The position numbers and the translations under genes are program-made. The notes beneath the pieces were generated by a model, which had not been told where the DNA came from, did not search any database, and was given only the letters and a program-made list of their open reading frames with translations. DNA of 64,000 nt from Apostichopus japonicus (taxonomy: Eukaryota; Echinodermata; Holothuroidea; Aspidochirotida; Stichopodidae). Positions 24,801 to 36,300 of the stretch are shown here, piece after piece (the stretch's first letter is position 1; each line of letters begins with the position of its first letter). The DNA is taken from NCBI RefSeq assembly GCF_037975245.1, contig NC_092575.1:513001-577000 (forward strand), given 5' to 3'.

Positions 24801-27399
24801 TTTATTGCAGCTATACATACATATACAGTAGCTGTTTTGTGGGTAGCATTGCTTTCTACTCTGTTTGATGTCGTAAAGATTGTAACTTTAGGAACGCCCA
24901 TACCCTCTATAGTTCAGGTTGAGCCCCGGCATGGGCACCGGCAAATAAAACACTTCACGTGCTTCATCAGTATGATAAGGAGAACGTGAAAGAAAAGCTG
25001 GGTGGGTACTTTTCACCAGGCGCGTAGCCAGGAATTTGCCAAGGGAGGGGCGAAACTGTAGAATCGGCATTGCAAACTATCTAAGCGTAGCGCCACCATG
25101 ATTGGCGCGAAGCGTACAAGAAAATTTTGGCTGTAAATGCCTCCCAGATCGCCGGAAATGGCACTTCCTATGCCTTGTTAGTTGCATCTTAGCATTTTCT
25201 CTTTTGAAAATAATAGCGATATCATAAAAACCTTAAAAAATTTTGTAAAAAATATGCTCAAGGGGGGGGGGGGGCGGCTGCCCCTTCGCCCCCCCCCTTG
25301 GCTACGCGCCTGCTTTTCACGGACGAATATAGGTTCCAACTCAAACTTTTCAAACATTTTCTCTGTTCGCTCGTATAGCTCCCTCAGTTTTGTCAACTTC
25401 ATGTAATGATGTACGTACGTGACAGTAATATCCACAATGTCAACATTGTCCCCTTTCTATTATTTTAAAAGACAATGGGCTTTTGAGAATTCATTCGACA
25501 GTCGTGTGATAGTAGCTAGTCAACAGCAGAGCGGGTGAAATCGTAGGTCAAGGAAATCTATTGTTTCATGAATTCGCTCCCTGATTTGACCTTGGCCAGC
25601 GTGTTCGACACGAATACTAATAGGGAGAGCATGACTATGCAATTAACCATTTTTTTCTAAAACCGCTATCGCGCGTATTGTCCTCCCCATTGTGTTGTGA
25701 TCGTTGAGGTAGTAGTTTCGCTACAATATCATTCCATATCCTATCATTGCTAATCTCAAGTTGACGGTAAATGTTAGCCAGGCAAGAGAATATTTTATTT
25801 TACGTGTTAATCTCATTCATTTTGTTGGACACTACTATGGACAACACATATTATCGTTCTAGGTCGTATTAGCATGTTACAGAAGTGTTTAAAATACACA
25901 ATGTTCACGCAATACATTGTTTGATTATGCAATAACTAGGCCTAGATTAGGACTAACTTACTTTAGTTTAGGCCTACAATAGTTTGAGTAGGCATCCTAC
26001 GATAGGCTGATGCTGTGTTAGGCCTAACCGTACTAACTTGATGACCAACCAGCTAGGATAGTTCTTCAGTCACAGAGAATAATTGATCCAGTATTGCATC
26101 GCAAGATGCTATACAAAATGGTCAAGTTTCTATGTAGGCCTTCAACATGTTTAGGCTAAAGATGTATACTATACTAGTATTGGCCAACAGTTTCTAAATT
26201 GGAAATATAGTATTCAATGAGAGAAGGATTCAGAGCTGTGGAAAATGCTACACAAAATATGGACACTAAACTATTGTTGTGATCTAACAAACTATTGTGA
26301 TCTAAACTGAGTTGTGATCTAATTAAATAATTACCACAACTGAATAGGCTGACAGGAACTTCAATCAAATTTTCAACTAGATTTCATTATGTAGCCATTT
26401 AATATTAAGCTGCACTAAACCACTAAAAGAATCATACACATTCCTAGTCAATAATGGGTCTAAAGTTAACCATTCAATGTTACAGTGCTGTCAAACATGG
26501 TTAAATGTTAATTCCTTGTATACACAGTACTCAGAGAAAGGATACTTTATAATGGATACCCCATGATGAGTAAATTAATCCCATTCTGTTTTGTGGAGAT
26601 TAAAAGTCTGCATAGGTTGACAGAGGTGGTAATATGAAAACCTAGTAAACACATTGTATACTCTCAAGAAGTGAATCTTGAAGTTGAACCATGCATGAGC
26701 TAGGTTGCCCACATTTATTAGTTCATGCCTGTTGTCTGTAGTGGAGATCATAGGTCACTTGAGTTCCTAAACAATCCAAATGTGCTAGTCAGGTAAACAT
26801 GGTGTCTCAAGAAAGGAAGTTTGAACCATTCTTATCTTGAGGATGACCAATTGTGAGTTCAAAATGCCTTGTATAAAGTGGTGGTACAAAGGATGTTTGA
26901 GGTCAGACACATCAAAATGAACACAACCCTTTAAGAAGAAACACTAGTTTATATTTGCATGTCCCGTATTGAGTAGACACAAGCTTTTGTTTCTAGTGAG
27001 GGACTAATGTGTCATTTGGGGTCGGCAGTGGTCAAACTGTGAAAATCTTTAAAACTAAGTGTAGTAGGCCTATCTCAAGATGAGAAATTTGTCTGGGTAT
27101 CATTGTTAGTTGGAGAATGTCCCCATAATAGTGGAAATGTTCGATTACATGCAGTGGTGGTCAGAGATCGATTGAGAACAAAAGACATCAAAACAAGGAA
27201 ATCTTGAAAGCCTGTCATCTTCAAGACAGGAAGCTTTAGATACATCAAATTCCTGAATCAATTAATTGTATATCATCCAAAACCTCCATAACTTTAACTT
27301 TTTAACTTTTACTTTAACTTTTTTTAACCAAAACCTCCATAACTTTTTGCAAATATCTGATTTGTCTACTTAGGTTAATCCTGCACAGAAAGCCTGAAG
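21807..27399. other. intergenic region between divergent SVOP-type and ABCB genes
   Basis: This holds the presumed promoters of both divergent genes. It contains one hAT element (25017-25312) and otherwise AT-rich sequence. The 22000-22340 stretch looks faintly coding on the minus strand, but I could not assign it. No TATA box or CpG-rich promoter could be pinned down. Confidence 0.55.
25017..25312. mobile_element. non-autonomous hAT element (296 bp) with perfect 8-bp target duplication
   Basis: Ends are CAGGCGCGTAGCCAGG and CCTTGGCTACGCGCCTG. The flanking duplication CTTTTCAC lies at 25009-25016 and 25313-25320. The interior holds the core GCGCCACCATGATTGGCGCG and AGATCGCCGGAAATGGCACT, shared with the 8128 and 19065 elements despite different termini. 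A long G run precedes the right end. Confidence 0.93.
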
Positions 27400-30300
27400 A
27401 TGGTTAGGGTGTACTATACGCTGCCCTTTTTTCGTTTTTGTAACTTCCTCCGGTTGCTGGTGTTCCTTGATGGATGCCTCTCAGCTGCATTATGGATTGC
27501 TGGTAAGTCCTTTGAATTCATCAAGTTTTGCATTGATCTATATCTAGACTATTACATGAAATAAGTGTTTAGTCTCTGTATAAAATATTCATAAAATTTC
27601 TTTGGTGATATGGATAGTTTTCAATGATTTCTGGTATGTACTTTAATGATGCACTCAGTTTAGACATGAATGTTAAGAAAGTGTTTCTATATTGAGATAG
27701 TAATATTTTTTACTTTCCTGATCAGGTTTCCTCATAGAAACCTCCGCCTTCATCACCTTGCCCAGATCCCTGATTCTTGTACTTGGTTTATGATTTGTTC
27801 TCACCATGAAGTAGCTGCCTCGGCTGAATTTACATGCACAGTATCACATTGTAACTATTTGAAGTGTTTAAACTAATTCTCACCATGTCTGACATAGTGT
27901 TTGAGTGGTCTGTCACCACAAGCTCTGTATACTGTCCGTGTACAGATAACCCCCATAAAATGCAGTAGCTATAGATGACTTGTTACAACAGAAATTAAAT
28001 AGAGATGACTGGGGTAAATGCTATGAAAGATTGGTCCCATAACTTGCTAAACAGCCCCTTTACAAAAATTTCCCAAAGCCTATTCCAGGCAATCAATCAT
28101 TCTTGGAAACTATGCAGCCCCCCCCCCCCCCCCCCCCCCGCAAAAAGAAAAGAAAATTGAACCAAAAAGAAATCTTATGTGGTATATTCATGTGTTGCAC
28201 CAGAACTGACAGTTAACAACATGTATTCAATGTGATAGAATTAATGTTATTTGGTACCTTCCAGTAACATGCATGCCATAAAATATATCACAAATAAAAT
28301 CAATACCCAGCTTGCTTTAGCTACTCTATATTTCTTGTTGTCTTTGTTAAACTTGACAAAGGTCCCTGCAAACTGATTGAAACATCATGTTTCCCTTTCC
28401 AGGTGGTCATACCAAGTACATGGAGGACAGCGTCATCGACTGGACCATCACTGGATCTGTTTTCGAGCTTGCTTGTCTTGGCCTCATCAGAATGGTTATT
28501 CTGTTCCATCTTTTCACTAAGCTGGAAGACCATTCCCTAGCCCTCCTTCAGCATCCGTATGATAGATCCATCACATCAAAGAAAAAAACTGGTTTGCTCA
28601 TCACCATTGTCTTGTCCATACTATCGCTGATATATTCTGCTGTGAAAGGAGGCTTGGTGTTGTCTTGTCTGAATGGCAGCTTCTGTGCAATGCTTAAAGC
28701 AGATTCCTATGAACCTATGCATGTCACATACAATGCATTAGTCATCAGCTCTGTTGTGTTTTCATTGCTGGAGCTACTGGCAGCAGTGACAAACCCAATA
28801 TTCCTGAAGAGACTCCAGGTGATGAGAATCCAACACGAATTGAAAGAGGACGAAGAAGAAGGAGAAGGAAAGGAGAAGAAAAAGAAAGCTGACCTCAGAC
28901 GATTATTTACTTTGGCAAAGCGTGTGAGCTTTTACCTTTAATGTTTTTGGTGTCTAGTATTGTATTTGATTAAATTTTATTGAATTTACAAAATACAAGT
29001 AGACTGATAGTCTATAGAAGTGTCTGTGCAACCTCTTAACCAGACTTGTCAGTGTATATGGATACAGCCAATCTGCGGAAGTATCCATTGCATTGATAAT
29101 CAAATCTCATTAAAACGAACAATTACTGACGCAAGGGTCATCAGTAATGACAAGAATAAAAATGCCCCCCAAAAAATCTTGATAGTGAAAGCAATTTTCA
29201 TTGGAAATTGCATCAAACAATGCACTTAAGTACACACTTCTTCTATCCTGTCTAGTGATCATCAATTTGATATGGTCATAAACCTCCCTAATAGTACTTT
29301 TCATCAATTTCATCAATTTGAAATGAGCTTAGATATGATGAACAACTTCCCAAAACAGCCAAGAAAATTGTCCTTCCACTGGAAAATATCACAGTTTGTA
29401 GGTTTCTTCACATACAAGCGATCCAAGAGCAAGTCCAAAGCTAACATCGTTGAGCGACACCTGTTTGTATTGTTATGACTTAACTTTAACTCTGCTACAA
29501 CACTTGATGATTGTTGGGTGTGTTTCTCCTTTAGAGTTGTAAAAGGTGTTTGTTGTTCTAAATAGAGTTGCATAGATCTGTCTTTCAACTTTATTTGAAG
29601 TTCTCAGTCATTGCAATATTTAGGTCATTACTCACATAAGTTCTGTGAATTTATTCTTGCAGATGTTGAGCAATGAACAATGTTATCACTTTTAGGTAAG
29701 AGTCATATATGATATCTATTAGAATGTTAGGTTACAAAATAAGCATCTCTTCATAAGGGTGAATTTAATTATGTAATCTCACAGATGCTTACATGTATTT
29801 AAGCAGTACTGTGCACGCTGAATTCTGTCTCTTTATACTGCAGGAGAAATGGCTAATACTCCTTGGTTTGTTGTCTCTGGTGTTAGCCAGCGGTACAACA
29901 ATGGCAGCTCCTATCTTCTTTGGACATGTTGTGGATGCAGCAACCCGTAAAGATATGAGTAAGTTACACCTTAGACCAGACGTAATTAAACACTTATGAA
30001 CAGGTCGCGACCTTTTGGAGATGATTGTTTATGAACTATTATTATTGATGTTACCACACATTACTTACTTTAGACCACAGGTTGGGAAATGCAACCCACC
30101 AGGAAATTTTCTGCAGATTGGAAGGATTCAAGACCTTATTATCGTCCCAACCCCCCCCCCCCCCCCCCACCCACCCCTCAGAATGTTATGGCAAAGGTGA
30201 TATCATATGTATAGTATCTATCTGATAGAATAGATCAGGAAAACACTTTTCTTTAAAAAAAATAATTTTTTTTTACTATTTACATACTTCTGAATTTGTT

Positions 30301-33300
30301 TCAGACTATTTGCGTTCAGGTTTTTTTTTTATACATATATTTTTTATTATCGTCGGAATGGGTACATCCCTGAGGGATTCACTCTGGCCCCCAAGATCCG
30401 TTTGTATGACCACACCTGATCTCCATACCATGCCTAAATATGGCGGATGGAATTCATGTTAACTTGATTTGCATTTATAAATATCCTGGCTGGGGTTGTT
30501 GTTATCGTTAAATGTTGACGCTGCTAATTTACCATAAGATATCATCCCTTTACTAGTAAGTGGAGGGAATCACGTTGAAAGTTGATAATTTACCATTTAT
30601 TAATTTAAGAAAAAACTAGTTGTTTTAAACGTCTTGGTCAAAATTTGGAATTTTGACAATATTGAGTTACAATAAAGTATATAGTTACAATAAAGTATAG
30701 AGTTACAATAAAATATTTCTGTAGATTTCATTCAAGAGTTTGCACTTGCAGACCATTTAATGATGTAAGTACTGCAAGGTTTCCACCAGTAGTATGTTTG
30801 AGTGGCTGTGGGTATTTTTAATTCACACCCAGTCTAACATCTGAAAGTGCACCAGTCTGAACTAAGGGAAAAGTGCTTTGTATGAAGCAACAAATGGCAG
30901 TTTCATTTGATGTGTTTCTGACTTATTTCATATTTCATTTAGACATTTTACATCCTCCCTTGATTTGTCTTTACATCTGTCTTTAGGTTTGGTCAACTAT
31001 TACATCCTGATTCTGTTAGCCATTTTCGTGGGTGGTTCTGTGGCTGCCCTGGTTCGTTCATGGGCCTTCACACTGGCAGGTACCCGTGTGGTTTGCAGGA
31101 TCAGAAGGAATCTCTTCAAAGCGATTATTAAACAGGAGATTGCATTCTTCGATGAAACCCGCACTGGAGAACTGACAAACAGATTATCATCGGATACTCA
31201 AGTTGTGCAGAATGCTGTGACTGTGAGTGAAAATGGAAGATCTTAAAACCTTTGATCAGTGTTTTAGACAATTCACAGAGGCTTGTTAACTGTGTGAATA
31301 AGTTATTAAGGGAAAAACATCATCATGAAGCAATAAAATTGAGTTTGTTATACTCAAGTCCAGCTACCACAAACATGGTCTGCTTTCATTTTTGAGATAT
31401 TATAGCTTTGATGTTCTGCTGTGTACAAGACTAAAGAATTCATGTTATGTTAACTTTGCATCAAGTTGTGGCATGTGAAGCTTAATGCACCTCTGGAATG
31501 TTTGGAAGTTTGTTGCCAATAAGAGCATGCAGTAATTAATGATTGTGTTGAACATTGCAAACTGGAAAATGTGATGGTGGGGAGGAGGGTGTGGGAGGAG
31601 GGTGTGGGAGGAGGGTGTGGGAGGAGGGTGTGGGAGGAGGGTGTGGGAGGAGGGGGAGGAGGGGAGAGGAGGGGGAGGAGGAGAGGAGGGGGAGAAGGAG
31701 GTATAGAATTGGTGAATATATGCAGAAATAAAGGAAGTAAGTTCTGTTAGCAACTTTGTGACAAGGATTATGAATTTCATGTGTTTTTCCTCATTGCAGG
31801 TCAATATTTCCATGTTGGTCCGTTACCTATTTCAAATTCTTGGCTCAGTGGTTATTATGCTTACCCAGTCTGCTGCCCTCACCGGTGTACTGCTTGCAGT
31901 GGTTCCTGTTGTAGCTGTTGGGGCTGTTATCTATGGTAGGTGCCTTCAGGTATCTTGGGTTGTTATGTGTGGTAGGTGCCTTCAGGTATCTTGGGCTGTT
32001 ATCTATGGTAGGTGCCTTCAGGTATCTTGGGCTGTTATCTATGGTAGGTGCCTTCAGGTATCTTGGGTTGTTATGTGTGGTAGGTGACTTCAGGTATCTT
32101 GGGCTGTTATCTATGGTAGGTGCCTTCAGGTATCTTGGGCTGTTATCTATGGTAGGTGCCTTCAGGTATCTTGGTCTGTTATGTATGGTAGGTGCCTTCA
32201 GGTATCTTGGGCTGTTATCTGTGGTAGGTGCCTTCAGGTATCTTGGTCTGTTATCTATGGTAGGTGCCTTCATGTATCTTGGGCTGTTACCTGTGGTAGG
32301 TGCCTTCATGTATCTTGGGCTGTTATCTGTGGTAGGTGCCTTCAGGTATCTTGGTCTGTTATCTATGGTAGGTGCCTTCATGTATCTTGGGCTGTTACCT
32401 GTGGTAGGTGCCTTCAGGTATCTTGGGCTGTTATCTATGGTAGGTGCCTTCAGATACCGAGGGTAGCATTAACCTGATGATTATTGTCTGTTTCCATGTG
32501 TACACTCAACGGTATTATGACAATGTTATGCAATTTGAAGTAAAGCATGGCTTATTATAATTGGTTATAAAGTCTGAACTGGTATGACCTCCAGTGAACT
32601 GATTGACTTTGCTTGAGAGTGGTCACATAAACCATATTTTTGCTAATCAAAAATTGTTTTCCTACCAATTCATGGCACCAATTTATGCTCTTTCAAATTG
32701 TAATTTGCATAGCAAACGAATCCATTGCATGGATAGTTACAACAGCTATTAATTGCTATAGCTTCTAGTTATGATAGTTCATTGGGAATGATTACAATAG
32801 TCATGTAAAACCATGTTACTGTTAATCAATTCATGATACTATAATAATGAAAAGGAAAACATTAACTTCCTATCAATGTAAACATAAAATCACAAAGATA
32901 CATAACCTGCCCATGAAATCATATATATTGAAAGCCACTGGTAATATTCGCAATCAACATCTACCTCTCCACTGTCAAGCACAAGGTACATTTAAGTTTG
33001 TTACTATGTGTTAGTCTGTTAGTCACCATTTGTTGAATCATTAACACTATGTTCTTCTCACCATTGCAACTATGTTAATATTGTGCATTTATTCAGCTTG
33101 CCGTACCTTTTTCATTTTGTAGGTTGGTTTGTACAAAATTTACGTAAAAAGTTTCAGGATGCTCTTGCTGATGCAGGGACTGCTGCTGAGGAAGCCATCT
33201 CAAGCATTCGTACCGTTCGTTCTTTTGTGGGTGAAGATAAAGCGTATAACTCTTACAGCAATGAAATACAGAATAGCTACGGGCATGGCAAGAATATGGC

Positions 33301-36300
33301 CATAGCGACAGGAGTGTTCAATGGATTAATAGGGTCAGTGTCACAGGTTAGTGTAATACCTTGAGAGCAGCTACTACAATAGCTAAAATATTGCCATAGC
33401 AACAGGAGTGTTCAACAGACTGAAATGTTAGTTGCTACACCCATTCGAACAAACTATAGGGCTACACACTGGAAGAATATGTCAACACATAGCATAGACC
33501 TATCCAAACATAGCATAGACCTATCACACTCTTATAGTTAAGGAACCTAGCCTAGCCTGCATTTTAACAGATAAGAATCAGTGTCAGGCCATTATTTTAG
33601 TAAGACTCAATCGCAGCTATCCGCTGTGACTGCCTCTTCAGAGGAAATGGAAAATTTCATGGACCTGAAATAGAACTTTGATCAAGTAACTTGAATGAGT
33701 CTGCTGAGAGGTTGATCAGGTGATGTAGATTCAGTAAGTTTGATAATTTCAGTATTGTCTTCTTGTTTTCCACAGGGTGCCATTGTGCTTGTGCTATGGT
33801 ATGGAGGTAGTTTGGTCACACACGGTGCTCTAAGTGTTGGTACACTCACTGGTAAGCAATGACAATTGTTAATCACAAGAATAGAACTATAGCCGTCACT
33901 CAGCGGGGTATGCCTAGCTTACACTACAGATAGCTTCAGAATCAATAAACATCAATAGATCACTAGTTATGCTCAACCTTTGCTCTGGACCATACCTCAT
34001 CTTGCATTTAATGGTGAGGTACATAACTACCAGATTGTACCTTCTCTTGCATTTAATGGTGAGGTATTACTACCAGATTGTACCTCGTCTTGCATGTAAT
34101 GGTGAGGTACATTACTACCAGATTGTACCTCATCTTGCATGTAATGGTGAGGAACGTTACTACCGGATCGTACCTCGTCTTGCCTTTAATGGTGAGGTAC
34201 ATTACTACCAGATAATACTTCGTCTTGCATTTAATGGTGAGGTATGCTACTACCTCTAATGGTGTAGTACGTTTCTACCAGATGGTACCTCATCTTGCAT
34301 TTAATGGTGAGGTATTACTACCAGATTGTACCTCGTCTTGCATGTAATGGTGAGGTACATTACTACCAGATTGTACCTCATCTTGCATGTAATGGTGAGG
34401 AACGTTACTACCGGATCGTACCTCGTCTTGCCTTTAATGGTGAGGTACATTACTACCAGATAATACTTCGTCTTGCATTTAATGGTGAGGTATGCTACTA
34501 CCTCTAATGGTGTAGTACGTTTCTACCAGATGGTACCTCATCTTGCATTTAATGGTGAGGTATGTTACTACCTCTAATGGTGTAGTACATTACTACCGGA
34601 TCGTACCTCACCTTGCCTTTAATGGTGAGGTACATTACTACCAGATAATGCTTCGTCTTGCATTTAATGGTGAGGTACGTTACTACCTCTAATGGTGTAG
34701 TATGTTACTACCAGTTTGTACCTCATCTTGCTTTTAATGGTGAGGCACGTTACTACCAGATAATGCTTCGTCTTGCATTTAATGGTGAGGTACGATACTA
34801 CCTCTAATGGTGTAGTACGTGACTACCAGATTGTACCTCATCTTGCCTTTAATGGTGAGGTAGTTACTACCTCTAATGGTGAAGTACGTTACTACCGGAT
34901 CATACCTCATCTTGACTTTAATGGTGAGGTACGTGACTACCAGATTGTACCTCATCTTGCCTTTAATGGTGAGGTAGTTACAACCTCTAATGGTGAAGTA
35001 CATTACTACCATTAATGGTGAGGTACGTGACTACCAGATTGTACCTTGTCTTGCCTTTAATGGTGAGGTGTGTTACTACCAGATCGCACCTCATCTTGCC
35101 TTTAATGGTGTAGTACGTTACTACCAGATTGGGCCTCATGTTGCCTTTAATGGTGAGGTACGTTACTACCAGATTGTACGTCATGTTGCCGTTAATGGTG
35201 AGGTAGGTCACTACCAGATTATAAACATTCAATGCCAGATGCAGATGCAGGTTTCAAAATGGATGATCATTTTAAATCATAATTTTCCCTGTCTTTTTTA
35301 TTCATTTTTTACAGCATTTATGTTATACACTCTGAATGTTGCCATGGCGTTTGCATTCCTTGCATCACTTTACGGTGACTTCATGCAAGCTGTCGGGGCA
35401 TCTGTTCGTATTTTTGAACTCATGGACAGAACTCCAAAGCTCTCATTAGATGGAGGGGCCACACCGTATGACTTCACTGGGGACATTGTCTTTGCAGAGG
35501 TCTTCTTCTCATATCCTTCAAGGCCAGATTCTCAAGTTTTGAAGGTAAACACTTCACAAAATTGGGAATCAATTATAAATGGGGAGAGGGAGAGGGAGGG
35601 GGATGGGGAGGGTAGAGAGAGGGGAGGGGAGAGGGAGAGGAGAGGGAGGGGAGAGGGAGGGGAGAGGGAGGGGAGAGGAGAGGGAGGGGAGAGTGAGGGG
35701 AGAGGAGAGGGAGGGGAGAGGGAGGGGAGAGGGAGGGGAGAGGAGAGGGAGGGGAGAGTGAGGGGAGAGGAGAGGGAGGGGAGAGTGAGGGGAGAGGAGA
35801 GGGAGGGGAGAGGGAGGGGAGAGGGAGAGGAGAGGGAGGGGAGAGGGAGGGGAGAGGGAGGGGAGAGGGAGGGGAGAGGAGAGGGAGGGGAGAGTGAGGG
35901 GAGAGGAGAGGGAGGGGAGAGGGAGAGGAGAGGGAGGGGAGAGGGAGGGGAGAGGGAGGGGAGAGGGAGGGGAGAGGGAGGGGAGAGGGAGGGGAGAGGG
36001 AGGGGAGAGGGAGGGGAGAGTGAGGGGAGAGTGAGGGGATCTTAGCTTTCCATTATTAACCATTTTGTGTGAAACAATTATTGCTACATACTTTCATATT
36101 AATCAACTCTACCAAGGAGTAATATGATATTCTCGGGCACATTAAAATTTATTATGCAGTCTATAGAGTAACAACTTCTAAATACACCTGCGGCAAAATT
36201 AAAACCCCTTTATTTGAATTGACAATTGGTCAGTACAAGAGACACACATGTTGGGTACTGTAATTAGGACTCATAGGCTAGTTTAACAATGGCTTTTGTT

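Noticed and set aside
31845-32466. Open frames of 178 and 182 codons on both strands
   Set aside because: Product of the 36-bp array. Openness on both strands argues against selection for protein.
34990-36045. 351-codon plus-strand frame
   Set aside because: It joins a 45-bp repeat, the genuine ABCB exon 8 (35315-35544) and a purine repeat. Only the exon part is coding.
35569-36063. Pro/Leu/Ser-rich minus-strand frame
   Set aside because: Complement of the purine tract; low-complexity artefact.
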